Shown here: positions 54,607 to 63,053 of the stretch, one piece after another | Numbering within the stretch: position 1 is the first letter of the stretch | How the letters are laid out: each line of letters begins with the position of its first letter | Source: Acidobacteriota bacterium | GTDB taxonomy: Bacteria; Acidobacteriota; Thermoanaerobaculia; Multivoradales; JBCCEF01 | Reading direction: 5' to 3' | DNA: 64,000 nucleotides | Assembly (NCBI GenBank): GCA_039030395.1 | Contig: JBCCEF010000014.1 | Span: forward strand, 1 to 64,000 | Notes under the pieces: generated by a model | What the model was told of the DNA's origin: nothing | Seen by the model: the letters and a program-made list of their open reading frames with translations, nothing else | Databases searched by the model: none | Program-made: the position numbers and the translations under genes

Positions 54607-54957
54607 TTCGCTGCTGGGGAGGCGGCGGACGGTGCTGTCCGGCCCCCAGCGCAAGAACTGCTCGCGATCTCCTCGAAAGAGCAACAGCCGCCGCTCGGTC
54701 ACCACCACCGCATGGCTTCCGTCCAAGGATCGAGTGAGGTCGTAGAAGGCGAGAACCTCTTCGCCTTTCTCTAGTCTCCCGTCCGCCTCCAACTTCTCCC
54801 ACGCATAGGCGTCGAGATCCGGCGCAAGGTCCACTCCCGGCGTCGGGGTCTCGACCAGCCAACTCAGGATCAGTAGGCCGACGACGATCACAACGGCCGA
54901 CGCCAACAGACAACCGCCGAGGCGAAGAGCGGGGCGACGGGGAGTCTCGGAGGGCAT
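54319..54957 (-). CDS. Small membrane protein with PH-like domain, expanded by in-frame REP-like repeats
   Basis: A 212-residue protein. One membrane helix (about 15-36, LLASAVVIVVGLLILSWLV) is followed by a PH-like domain. It is recognisable as LEKGEEVLAFYDLTRSLDGS, VVVTERRLLLFRGDRE, then after the insert GVITFEVADGHGVGRLEQAM. Between the two halves about 60 residues are encoded by seven copies of the REP-like repeat, giving units such as EGATRIQA. Without this stretch the domain would look normal. The insert falls in a loop between strands, which may explain why it is tolerated. No partner is indicated. The gene is convergent with the HD nuclease gene, 47 bases apart. Confidence 0.7.
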   Translation of the reverse strand: MPSETPRRPALRLGGCLLASAVVIVVGLLILSWLVETPTPGVDLAPDLDAYAWEKLEADGRLEKGEEVLAFYDLTRSLDGSHAVVVTERRLLLFRGDREQFLRWGPDSTVRRLPSSEGATRIQAGGEGATRTPGEGATRIEGATRIQAVQPGEGATRIEGATRIQAVQPSEGATRIQVIGSGGVITFEVADGHGVGRLEQAMRRAMATASPR

Positions 54958-55091
54958 GTCGGTGAGCGGTCGTCAGCAGCAGCGAAGTCCAAGGCTACCG
55001 CAGAGCGAATCGGCCGGCCGCCTACCCCCCTGCACTCCCATCGGGACCGGTGGATCACGGCGATGCCCCTCGAGCCATGCAGACCCACCCG

Positions 55092-55120
55092 TAGACACTT
55101 GTATGTACTTACGTTATATT
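55092..55120 (+). promoter_or_regulatory. Sigma-70-type promoter of the small secreted protein gene
   Basis: TAGACA (55092-55097) and TATATT (55115-55120) are separated by exactly 17 bases. The start codon of the downstream gene lies 47 bases beyond the -10. Each element differs from consensus at one position. Confidence 0.65.
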
Positions 55121-55166
55121 CCGCGAATCTTTTACGCATAACGTTGAACAACATTGGAGATTTGCT

Positions 55167-55418
55167 ATGAATCGCCGAAGTATGTGGATATGGGTGTGCT
55201 TGATCGCGGCAGCGTTGCTCGTTGCCGCACCGTTGACGGCGGCCCCCGCGGAGCGGGGAGCCGGCGCTGCGTTTGACCAGGCCGGACCGGAAGGGCACGG
55301 CTGGTTCAGCCGCATTCTCGATTGGGCGGTGGAGCAGATGGACGGCGCGTCGAAGGCCGATCCGCCGGCACCGCCCGCCGAGGACGACACCGGCGCGACC
55401 ATGGATCCTGACGGTTAG
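55167..55418 (+). CDS. Small secreted protein, unknown function
   Basis: An 83-residue protein. The N-terminal signal peptide (about 1-26, WVCLIAAALLVAAPLTAA) leaves a mature part of about 57 residues with a short amphipathic helix (WFSRILDWAVEQMDG) and an acidic, proline-rich end (DPPAPPAEDD). TTGGAG precedes the ATG and a good promoter lies upstream, so the gene is likely expressed. It stands alone, with an inverted repeat element and a terminator behind it. A small envelope or exported peptide role is possible. Confidence 0.65.
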   Translation: MNRRSMWIWVCLIAAALLVAAPLTAAPAERGAGAAFDQAGPEGHGWFSRILDWAVEQMDGASKADPPAPPAEDDTGATMDPDG

Positions 55419-55447
55419 CCTGGATTTCTCGCCGACGACCGTAGCGA

Positions 55448-55565
55448 GAGGCCGTAGGTCACTGAAAATGCAACGCAACCTCGGGTTCTGCGACGAAGGC
55501 GTACTGTCAGTACATCGAGGAGAGGTTCTGCGGATAACACAGCAGACTCAGTGACCTACGGCCTC
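55448..55565. repeat. 118-bp element with perfect 18-bp inverted ends
   Basis: GAGGCCGTAGGTCACTGA (55448-55465) and its exact inverted copy (55548-55565) enclose 82 bases. Inside is a short inverted sequence (GTACTGTCAGTAC, 55501-55513). No gene is present. It lies in the gap after the small secreted protein gene and could be a mobile miniature element or a structured RNA. Confidence 0.75.
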
Positions 55566-55626
55566 GCAGTAGGTTGTCGGTGAGAAAGGCAGGCCAGGAA
55601 ACCAGCGCCCCTCGAGCAGGCCCAAG

Positions 55627-55668
55627 GGCCGGTCGCAGCGAGAAGGCGACCGGCCGTTCTTTCTTTTT
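55627..55668 (+). terminator. Rho-independent terminator
   Basis: GGCCGGTCGC (55627-55636) pairs perfectly with GCGACCGGCC (55646-55655) around a nine-base loop, followed by GTTCTTTCTTTTT. It ends rightward transcription from the small secreted protein gene or the element after it. Confidence 0.88.
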
Positions 55669-55762
55669 CAGAGGAGATCGTCTGGCACCGCGGAGAGTTT
55701 GGGTAGTTGACGCAGACGTCCGCGCTAGCCGGCATCCCTAAACGGCGACCCCAAGCGAGAGG

Positions 55763-57151
55763 CTAGAGCGGCTGAAACGCTGCTACACCGAGACCCTGCC
55801 GCAAGCGCTCGATCAAGGTGAGCGCCGCCTCTTGCCGAAGACTGACCGCGCGCAGCGTGGCGAGGATGCCAATCAAGTCGCGGGTGACATCGAGTTGCTG
55901 AAAGATGGGAATCATCTGCCGAGCGGTCTCATGTAGCCGTACCGTGTCGCCTGTGCTGGCAAAGACCTGAGCCAGATCGAGGGAGACCACCGCCGTTTCG
56001 AACGGTAGGTCGTGATCCAGAAAGCGCTGCCGAACGGCTTCCAAAGACCGCACTCCCGCCTCCGGACCCTTCGTTTCGAGGTCGATCCGCGCCTTGAGCC
56101 AATCGAGTCGTAGGCCGAGCATGCGGCCGGCGAAACGGCGATAGAGAGGTTCCACTGCGTCTACCAAATGAGCGGCTTCGCCATAGGCCCCACGGTCGAT
56201 CATCAGATGGAGCAGGTTCTGGATACCGCTCATCACGAGGGACAGATCGGCATCCGGCCCGATGCGCTGCAAACCGCTCCAAACGGCCTGGAGTCCTTGT
56301 TCGACTTCGCCGGCCTTGGCGAGGATGGATGCTTCCTTGATGAGCACCTTCGCCATCGCATCGTCGCTACCGTGGCGCTGGTAGATCACCGCCGCTTGAC
56401 GCAGCAGGGTCAGGGCTTCTTTCATGCGACGCTGGTAGTCCCGAAGCGAGGCCAACAGGGAAAGGTACTCCGCCTTGAGGAGCGGATCGCACTGAGGCAG
56501 TTCGTCTAGGTAGCGGCCGGCCTTGGCAAAGGCCGCGTCGGAACCGGCGAGGTCGTTGCTGATGCGCCGTGCGTTACCCAGTTCGGACCACACTCGAACC
56601 CGCAGTTCGGCGAACTGTGCCGCCTCGCCGTCGGCAAGGGCATCATCGGCAATGGCCATCGCCATCTCGGCACACCGCAGGGTGACTTTGGGATCCTCTT
56701 GACGAGCCGCGATACTCCGCTCGATCAGTTGCTCGCAGAGGCTGCGCCGCTGCCGCACGGACTTCGCATCCAGGTGCTCAAGCGGATTGGAGAGTTTGCC
56801 CTCGGCCAGCGCCTCGGCGAGAGCGGCGGTGCCCCTGGCCTCCTGCCGTACATCCTCGACCCACGACGCCACATCGACGGAGAGCCGTTCGAGCACCGCT
56901 TCGATACGTTCCGCGTCGGCTCGCTCAGCCTTGCGGGAACGAGCTCTGTGCCAGGCAGACTCATCCACCAGATCCGCCGGTAGAGCCGTGCCCCGAGCGG
57001 TTTCCCAGCCGACTTCGCGAGCGATCCGTTCGGCACAGCTCGGGCAACCCGCCAACAGGTGACGAATGGCGCGGGACCGCTCCGCCTTGGAAGCACTGCC
57101 CCGGATCAACCGATCCAGCTCCACGATGGGATGCTCCCGCATTGAATTCAT
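55763..57151 (-). CDS. Zinc-finger (anti-sigma-like) protein with helical repeats
   Basis: A 462-residue protein. The N-terminus (about 1-60) carries IRHLLAGCPSCAERI, an HxxxCxxC motif as in zinc-containing anti-sigma factors. The rest is all-helical with tetratricopeptide-like repeats (for example DAAFAKAGRYLDELPQCDPL and LTLLRQAAVIYQRHGSDDAM). No membrane helix is present, unlike most anti-sigma factors. No sigma factor gene is adjacent. It may bind a sigma factor encoded elsewhere or act in another regulatory complex. The ATG at 57151 has GGGAG upstream; MREHP at 57142 is the alternative. Confidence 0.7.
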   Translation of the reverse strand: MNSMREHPIVELDRLIRGSASKAERSRAIRHLLAGCPSCAERIAREVGWETARGTALPADLVDESAWHRARSRKAERADAERIEAVLERLSVDVASWVEDVRQEARGTAALAEALAEGKLSNPLEHLDAKSVRQRRSLCEQLIERSIAARQEDPKVTLRCAEMAMAIADDALADGEAAQFAELRVRVWSELGNARRISNDLAGSDAAFAKAGRYLDELPQCDPLLKAEYLSLLASLRDYQRRMKEALTLLRQAAVIYQRHGSDDAMAKVLIKEASILAKAGEVEQGLQAVWSGLQRIGPDADLSLVMSGIQNLLHLMIDRGAYGEAAHLVDAVEPLYRRFAGRMLGLRLDWLKARIDLETKGPEAGVRSLEAVRQRFLDHDLPFETAVVSLDLAQVFASTGDTVRLHETARQMIPIFQQLDVTRDLIGILATLRAVSLRQEAALTLIERLRQGLGVAAFQPL

Positions 57152-57369
57152 GCACACATCTCCCGAACTATATGACCGAACCTTCACACAGTCATTCATA
57201 CGACAAAGGAAAGTCGAAGTTCTATCAAGAAGTGCTCACATGGTATCGATACCTTCTGCCGGGAGCAAGGACGCTACCTTCCCCTCTGCTATGCTGCCGG
57301 CCATTCAAACCCTTGAACCTTCGGGCCTGATCCGGTTCTATTCCGGGCAACTCTTCGTCCTCACCCGCC

Positions 57370-58797
57370 ATGGATGTCGTTATTGTCGGAGGCGGAATCT
57401 GCGGCCTCGCGACCGCTCACTTCCTCTCCCGCAGCCTTTCCGTTCAGGACTCTCGCCTTCCAAGCGTTTGCCTCGTCGAAGGGTCGCCGCGCTTTGGCGG
57501 CAAGGTGCTTTCGGAACGCTTTGACGGGTTCCTTGTCGAAGGCGGCCCGGACTCGTTCTTGCGCCAGAAGTCCGATGCCCTCGAACTGGTAGATGAGCTT
57601 GGCCTGGCGGACCAACTTGTGCCGAGCAACGACCACAAGAGGCGCGTGTTCCTAGTTCGCCAGGGCCGGCTGGTGCCGCTGCCGGAAGGACTCCAGATGA
57701 TGGTGCCGACCCGCTGGAAACCGTTTTTCCAGTCGCCCTTGTTGTCCGTTGCCGGACGCCTGCGGGTCGCCCTGGAACCGTGGATTCCGGCCCGCCGGGC
57801 AACGACCGATGAGAGCCTGGCGAGCTTTGTCCGCCGGCGCTTCGGCCGTGAAGCCCTCGCTACTTTGGCGGAGCCGCAGTTGGCGGCGATCTACCTCGGC
57901 GACTCGGAGCGCCTGAGCCTGGAGGCCACCTTCCCGAGTTTTGCGCAGCTCGAACGCAGCCACGGCAGCTTGGTCCGCGGCCTCCGGCGCCGCCCGGGGG
58001 CACCACCGAGGCTTGCAGGCATCCACCTCTCCACACCAGGCTCACCGCCGCCGGAGCCGATGTTTTGGTCTCTGCGCGAGGGCGTCGGCAGTCTCACCGA
58101 GGCACTCGAACGCAGGCTGCAGCAGGCGGGAGTGACCCTCTCGACGGGTCAGCCGGTGACCGCAATCGAGCGCCTCCGCGCCGGCTGGCGGGTGCATCGT
58201 GACGGAGCGCCTTCCCTCGACGCCGACGCGGTGGTGCTGGCGGTTCCGGCCGCCGTCGCCGCTCGTCTGGCGGCCTCCGGGAACCCGGCCCTAGCTGAGG
58301 GCCTCGGAGAGCTGCGCGCGGTGTCCGCGGCGGTGGTTTCCCTCGGCTATCGCGAGCTGGACCTGCCGCGCCCGCTCGATGGATTCGGCTTCTTCGTGCC
58401 GGCCCAGGAAGGCCGGCGGATCGTCGCTTCGACCTGGACCTCCACAAAGTTCGATCATCGGGCGCCGGCCGGCCATGTCTTGCTGCGGATGTTCGTTGGC
58501 GGACTCCGTGGCGAGCAGTGGGCCGAGCTGCCAGAGGGCGACCTGCTGGCTCTCGCGAGAGCCGAACTAGGGGATCTCCTCGGCCTCACCGCCGAGCCGG
58601 TGATGGCGCGAATCCATCGCTGGCCGCAGGGTTACCCGCAGTACGAAGTCGGCCACCGACAGCGGGTGACGGAACTCACCCGGCGCGCCGAGCCGGGCCT
58701 CTATCTCGCCGGCAGCGCCTTCCACGGAGTGGGCCTTTCGGACTGCGTCGCGAGCGCCGCGGCAACCGCCAAAGCGATACGCCACAGCCCCCGCTGA
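57370..58797 (+). CDS. hemY: Protoporphyrinogen oxidase (HemY type)
   Basis: A 475-residue FAD enzyme for the oxidation of protoporphyrinogen IX (or coproporphyrinogen III) in haem synthesis. The dinucleotide-binding start is VVIVGGGICGLATAHFL, followed by the FAD contact SPRFGGKVLSERFDGFLVEG and GPDSFL. Later, SLREGVGSLTEALERRL and the C-terminal GLYLAGSAFHGVGLSDCVAS fit the family. Haem made here would serve the adjacent respiratory genes. No ribosome site is visible ahead of the ATG at 57370. Confidence 0.93.
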   Translation: MDVVIVGGGICGLATAHFLSRSLSVQDSRLPSVCLVEGSPRFGGKVLSERFDGFLVEGGPDSFLRQKSDALELVDELGLADQLVPSNDHKRRVFLVRQGRLVPLPEGLQMMVPTRWKPFFQSPLLSVAGRLRVALEPWIPARRATTDESLASFVRRRFGREALATLAEPQLAAIYLGDSERLSLEATFPSFAQLERSHGSLVRGLRRRPGAPPRLAGIHLSTPGSPPPEPMFWSLREGVGSLTEALERRLQQAGVTLSTGQPVTAIERLRAGWRVHRDGAPSLDADAVVLAVPAAVAARLAASGNPALAEGLGELRAVSAAVVSLGYRELDLPRPLDGFGFFVPAQEGRRIVASTWTSTKFDHRAPAGHVLLRMFVGGLRGEQWAELPEGDLLALARAELGDLLGLTAEPVMARIHRWPQGYPQYEVGHRQRVTELTRRAEPGLYLAGSAFHGVGLSDCVASAAATAKAIRHSPR

Positions 58798-58842
58798 GGG
58801 TTCGGCGGCGCTCGTCGCGGCGCTGCCTCGACGGACTGCGCC

Positions 58843-58870
58843 TTGACGCCGCGGGATGCCGATGTAAAAC
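58843..58870 (+). promoter_or_regulatory. Possible promoter of the actC operon
   Basis: TTGACG (58843-58848) is followed after 16 bases by TAAAAC (58865-58870), with TG immediately before it. It sits between hemY and actC. The -10 is a poor match, so confidence is limited. Confidence 0.4.
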
Positions 58871-58932
58871 TGTCCTATCGAAAATTTACAATGGTAAAGA
58901 CATCCGAGACTAGATCTCGGATAAGAATCGGA

Positions 58933-60318
58933 ATGGCCGTCGCCGACATCGAACCGATCACTGCTCGTATTGATCCGATCGAGCAGCGGCCTCCTTTGGT
59001 TCTTGGCGACGCGACGTTTCGCGGCATCACCGAAACGGTCAGCCGGCCGATCGAGTGGAAGCCACCGGTCGGCTGGTACGTCGTTCTCGCCATCTCCCTC
59101 TCCCTCCTTTCGCTTCTCGGGGTCAGCATCGCCTGGCTGTTCTGGGAGGGCATTGGCATCTGGGGCAATAACGTGCCGGTGGGCTGGGGCTTCCCGATCG
59201 TCAACTTCGTCTTCTGGGTCGGCATCGGTCACGCCGGCACCCTGATCTCAGCGGTCCTGTTCCTCTTCCGCCAGCGTTGGCGGACCTCGATCAACCGCAC
59301 CGCAGAGGCGATGACCATCTTTGCGGTGATGTGCGCCCTGATCTTCCCGGGCATCCACATCGGCCGCCCGTGGCTCGCCTACTGGATGCTGCCGATCCCC
59401 AACCAGATGGCGATGTGGCCGCAATTCCGCAGCCCGCTGATGTGGGATGTGTTCGCGGTGTCGATTTACGGCACCGTGTCGGTGCTGTTCTGGTACCTCG
59501 GCCTGGTGCCCGATCTGGCGACGGTGCGCGATCGCGCCAAGACCAGAATCCGCCGCCTGCTCTACGGCTTCTTCGCCCTCGGCTGGCGCGGCTCGCACCG
59601 CCAGTGGCTGCACTACGAGCGGGCCTATCTGCTCCTTGCCGGCCTGGCAACGCCGCTGGTGCTGTCGGTGCACTCGGTGGTGTCCTTCGACTTCGCCACC
59701 TCGCAGCTCCCGGGCTGGCACACCACCATCTTCCCGCCCTACTTCGTGGCCGGCGCGATCTTCTCCGGCGTCGCCATGGTGGTGACGCTGATGGTGTTCT
59801 GCCGCGTCGTCTTCAAGCTCAAGGGATTGGTGACGCTACTTCACTTCGACCGCATGGCGAAGTTGATGCTGCTGACCGGCAGCATCGTCGGTTTCGCCTA
59901 CGGCATCGAGTTCTTCATCGCCTGGTACAGCGGCAATCCCTACGAACAGTTCGCCTTCATCAACCGCGCCTTCGGTCCCTATGCCTGGGCCTACTGGATC
60001 ATGGTGAGTTGCAACGTGATCTCGCCGCAGCTCTTCTGGTTCCGCAAGGCACGCACCAACATCGTGCTGCTCTTGATCGTGTCGATCTTCATCAACATCG
60101 GCATGTGGTTCGAGCGCTTTGTGATCGTGGTGACTTCGCTACACCGCGACTTCCTGCCGTCGAGCTGGGGGTACTACGTTCCGACCCTGTGGGACACCCT
60201 CACCTTCCTCGGCAGCTTTGGCCTGTTCTTCACCATGTTCACCCTGTTCGTCCGCTTCCTGCCGATGGTCGCCATCTCGGAAGTCAAGGGCGTTCTGCCG
60301 GAAGCGAAGCCACACTGA
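58933..60318 (+). CDS. actC: Alternative complex III membrane subunit ActC (NrfD family)
   Basis: A 461-residue polytopic membrane protein with about ten transmembrane helices of the NrfD/PsrC type, the quinol-oxidising part of alternative complex III. Features are [40 protein letters not shown], the [20 protein letters not shown] segment and FNAHNN-free but typical [16 protein letters not shown]. The start is uncertain: the ATG at 58933 places the conserved [10 protein letters not shown] near residue 20, while ATG 58891 and TTG 58843 are alternatives without ribosome sites. ActA and ActB, normally upstream, are absent here. The ActD gene begins five bases after the stop. Confidence 0.9.
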   Translation: MAVADIEPITARIDPIEQRPPLVLGDATFRGITETVSRPIEWKPPVGWYVVLAISLSLLSLLGVSIAWLFWEGIGIWGNNVPVGWGFPIVNFVFWVGIGHAGTLISAVLFLFRQRWRTSINRTAEAMTIFAVMCALIFPGIHIGRPWLAYWMLPIPNQMAMWPQFRSPLMWDVFAVSIYGTVSVLFWYLGLVPDLATVRDRAKTRIRRLLYGFFALGWRGSHRQWLHYERAYLLLAGLATPLVLSVHSVVSFDFATSQLPGWHTTIFPPYFVAGAIFSGVAMVVTLMVFCRVVFKLKGLVTLLHFDRMAKLMLLTGSIVGFAYGIEFFIAWYSGNPYEQFAFINRAFGPYAWAYWIMVSCNVISPQLFWFRKARTNIVLLLIVSIFINIGMWFERFVIVVTSLHRDFLPSSWGYYVPTLWDTLTFLGSFGLFFTMFTLFVRFLPMVAISEVKGVLPEAKPH

Positions 60319-60323
60319 ATCCC

Positions 60324-60914
60324 ATGACCGCTCCCCTCACCGCCCAGACCGTCGCCGACGACACCCCGGTTGCTTTCGGCGGTGCCTACGGTGTGCTGGC
60401 CGAGTTCGACGACCCGGGGACCCTCTACCACGCCTGCGAGGGCGTGCGGGACGCCGGCTTTTCCGCCTGGGACGCCCACACCCCCTTCCCGGTGCACGGC
60501 CTCGAAAAGGCGATGGGCTTGAAGGCCTCGCCGGTGGGCTGGTTCGTGCTGATCATGGGCCTCGGCGGAGCCGCCGTGGGAATGCACATGCAGTGGCTGG
60601 TTTCGACCTCCCTCTACCCGCTGGTGATCAGCGGCAAACCGCTCTTTTCCTGGCCCGCCTTCGTGCCGATCATGTTCGAGTGCGGGGTGCTCGGGGGCGC
60701 CGCCGGCGCCATTTTGGGCTTCCTTTCGATGTCGAAACTGCCGCGCCACCACCACCCACTGTTCACTTCGGAGCGCTTCGAACGGGTGGGGGACGACCGC
60801 TTCTTCATCTCCATCGAGGCCGACGACGCGAAATTCCAGGGCGACGAAACGATCCAGATGCTGCGGGATCTCGGTGCCCAGCACGTCGAGTGGATCGACG
60901 GGGACGGCCGATGA
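60324..60914 (+). CDS. actD: Alternative complex III subunit ActD (DUF3341)
   Basis: A 196-residue protein with a soluble ferredoxin-like N-terminal part (YGVLAEFDDPGTLYHACEGV), two membrane helices (VGWFVLIMGLGGAAVGMHMQ and CGVLGGAAGAILGFL) and a basic, histidine-rich loop (KLPRHHHPLF), then a second soluble part (FFISIEADDAKFQGDETIQM). This is the DUF3341 architecture of ActD. It is a peripheral-to-membrane structural subunit of alternative complex III. The gene lies between actC and actF in the usual order. Confidence 0.92.
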   Translation: MTAPLTAQTVADDTPVAFGGAYGVLAEFDDPGTLYHACEGVRDAGFSAWDAHTPFPVHGLEKAMGLKASPVGWFVLIMGLGGAAVGMHMQWLVSTSLYPLVISGKPLFSWPAFVPIMFECGVLGGAAGAILGFLSMSKLPRHHHPLFTSERFERVGDDRFFISIEADDAKFQGDETIQMLRDLGAQHVEWIDGDGR

Positions 60915-60963
60915 TGGCTCCGGCGATGATGCCCGCTCGGTCGACGACTCCTGAGGAGACGCC

Positions 60964-62175
60964 ATGTCTGAAGCCATGACGAGCGACTCCCTGAACCCAG
61001 CTGAAGTCGACCTTCCGGAATCTTGGGTCAAGCGCTTGCCGGTGGTCGGCTTCGCCCTGGCGATCATCGGCGGCGTGCTGACGGCGGTACTCGCCCACGG
61101 CCACGGCCACGACTTCTACTTCTCGTATCTGGTGGCCTACCTTTACTTCCTGAGCATCGCCCTGGGTGGGCTCTTTTTCGTCCTGGTGCAGCACGCGACC
61201 CGCGCCGGCTGGAGCACCGTGGTGCGGCGTTTGGCGGAAGACCTGATGGGCACGCTGCCGCTCTTCGCCTTGCTGTTCATCCCGATCTTCTTGGGCGCCC
61301 ACGATCTCTACCACTGGACCCACGCCGACGTGGTGGCGGCGGACCCCATCCTCCAGGGCAAGACCGGCTACCTGAACGAGGGGTTTTTCACCGTGCGGGC
61401 GGTGATCTATCTGGCGACCTGGACGGCGCTCGCAATCTATTTCCGCCGCCGGTCGATCGCCCAGGACTCGAGCGGCGACGTATCCATCACTCGCCGCCTG
61501 CAGACCCTGAGCGCGCCGGCCCTGGTGGCCTACGCCTTGACCCAGTCTTTTGCCGCCTTCGACTGGCTGATGTCGCTGGATCCGCACTGGTACTCCACCA
61601 TCTTCCCGGTCTACTTCTTCGCCGGCTGCGTGGTGGCGATTCTCGCGGTGTTGGTGGTGCTCACCATGGGCCTGCAGCGCTCCGGCGCCCTCACCGAAGT
61701 GGTCACCACCGAGCATTTCCACGACATCGGCAAGCTGCTCTTCGGGTTCGTGGTGTTTTGGGCCTATATCGGCTTTTCCCAGTACATGCTCATCTGGTAC
61801 GGCAACATCCCGGAGGAGACCCTCTGGTTCGCCCATCGGCTGGAGCATGGCTGGCGGCCTTGGACGGTACTGCTGGTCGTCGGCCACTTCGTGATCCCGT
61901 TCCTGTACCTCGTTTCGCGACACACCAAGCGCCGCCGCTCGCCCCTTCTGATCGGCGCCCTGTGGCTGCTGGTGATGCACTTCGTTGACCTATACTGGCT
62001 GGTGATGCCCGTAGCTCATCCACATGCCACGGGGCTCGGCCTCCTGGACATTGCGGCGTGGCTGGCGGTGGGAGGCCTGTTCCTGGGCACCCTCGGCCTG
62101 CTCTTGCGGCGGCGGGCTCTGGTGCCGGTGCGTGATCCTCGACTGGCCGAATCGCTAGCCTTCGAAAACATGTAG
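60964..62175 (+). CDS. actF: Alternative complex III membrane subunit ActF
   Basis: A 403-residue protein with about ten membrane helices, resembling ActF (a shorter relative of ActC). Examples are YFSYLVAYLYFLSIALGGLF, ATRAGWSTVVRRLAEDLMGT, LTQSFAAFDWLMSLDPHWYS and FWAYIGFSQYMLIWYGNIPE, all typical. The monohaem cytochrome ActE usually encoded between actD and actF is missing; only 49 bases separate the two genes. The ATG at 60964 follows GAGGAG nearby. The next gene encodes a cupredoxin. Confidence 0.92.
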   Translation: MSEAMTSDSLNPAEVDLPESWVKRLPVVGFALAIIGGVLTAVLAHGHGHDFYFSYLVAYLYFLSIALGGLFFVLVQHATRAGWSTVVRRLAEDLMGTLPLFALLFIPIFLGAHDLYHWTHADVVAADPILQGKTGYLNEGFFTVRAVIYLATWTALAIYFRRRSIAQDSSGDVSITRRLQTLSAPALVAYALTQSFAAFDWLMSLDPHWYSTIFPVYFFAGCVVAILAVLVVLTMGLQRSGALTEVVTTEHFHDIGKLLFGFVVFWAYIGFSQYMLIWYGNIPEETLWFAHRLEHGWRPWTVLLVVGHFVIPFLYLVSRHTKRRRSPLLIGALWLLVMHFVDLYWLVMPVAHPHATGLGLLDIAAWLAVGGLFLGTLGLLLRRRALVPVRDPRLAESLAFENM

Positions 62176-62273
62176 TCGGCACTCATGACATCGGGGCCCG
62201 GACCTTGCACCCTCTCACCGGTGCTTGGAAATCCCAGGCCATGAGCGAACTTACGCGATCCCTAGGAGGACCT

Positions 62274-62978
62274 ATGCTGCAACGACTTTTCATCGCCACC
62301 ATCGTCTTGAGCCTACTCGCCGTCGCCCCGGCCGCTTTCGCCGGTTCGGTGACGGGCACCATCGTCTATGACGACCGAGTACCGAACCTGAAGCCCCTGA
62401 GGATGGATGCGGACCCGGCCTGCGCCGCCAAGCACGACAGCCCGGTGTATCCGGAGATCCTGGTGTTGGGCGACAACAATGCCTTGGCCAACGTTTTCGT
62501 GCAGGTCAAGAATCCACCGCCCGGAGACTACAAACCGCCATCCACGCCGGTGGTGATCGACCAGGTCGGCTGCCTCTACGAGCCCCACGTGGTGGGCGTG
62601 ATGGCCGGCCAGACCCTGCAGTTCAAGAACTCCGATGGCATTCTCCACAACGTCCACGGCCTGCCGAAGGAAAACCGCGAGTTCAACATCGGCATGCCGG
62701 CGAGCGTGACCTCGAAGGACCAGGTACTCAACAAGCCGGAGCCGGTGTTCCCGGTGAAGTGCGACGTCCACCCGTGGATGCAGTCCTACGCGGCGGTGAT
62801 GAGCCACCCTTTCTTCGCCGTATCCGGCAAGGACGGCAAGTTCACCATCGAGGATCTGCCGGCCGGCACCTATGAGATTTCGGCCTGGCACGAGAGGCTC
62901 GGTACCCAGAGTTCGAAGGTCACCGTCGGGGACGGCGCCGCCTCCGCCGACTTCACCTTCAAAGTTCCGAAGAAATAG
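62274..62978 (+). CDS. Exported cupredoxin (blue-copper-like) protein
   Basis: A 234-residue exported protein. The signal peptide (about 1-23, ATIVLSLLAVAPAAFA) is followed by a plastocyanin-type fold. The likely copper ligands are a histidine in GILHNVHGLP and the cysteine, histidine and methionine in VKCDVHPWMQ. A C-terminal part resembles carboxypeptidase-regulatory-like domains (KDGKFTIEDLPAGTYEIS). It is placed between ActF and cytochrome oxidase subunit I, where an electron carrier is expected, and may take over the role of ActE. AGGAGG precedes the ATG at 62274. Confidence 0.8.
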   Translation: MLQRLFIATIVLSLLAVAPAAFAGSVTGTIVYDDRVPNLKPLRMDADPACAAKHDSPVYPEILVLGDNNALANVFVQVKNPPPGDYKPPSTPVVIDQVGCLYEPHVVGVMAGQTLQFKNSDGILHNVHGLPKENREFNIGMPASVTSKDQVLNKPEPVFPVKCDVHPWMQSYAAVMSHPFFAVSGKDGKFTIEDLPAGTYEISAWHERLGTQSSKVTVGDGAASADFTFKVPKK

Positions 62979-63053
62979 TGCTCCGTGGCCGGCCCCGGCT
63001 GAGCACCCGGCGGCCGGCTTTCGGTTGATTGCAGATGGAAGGGGGCGGTACCC

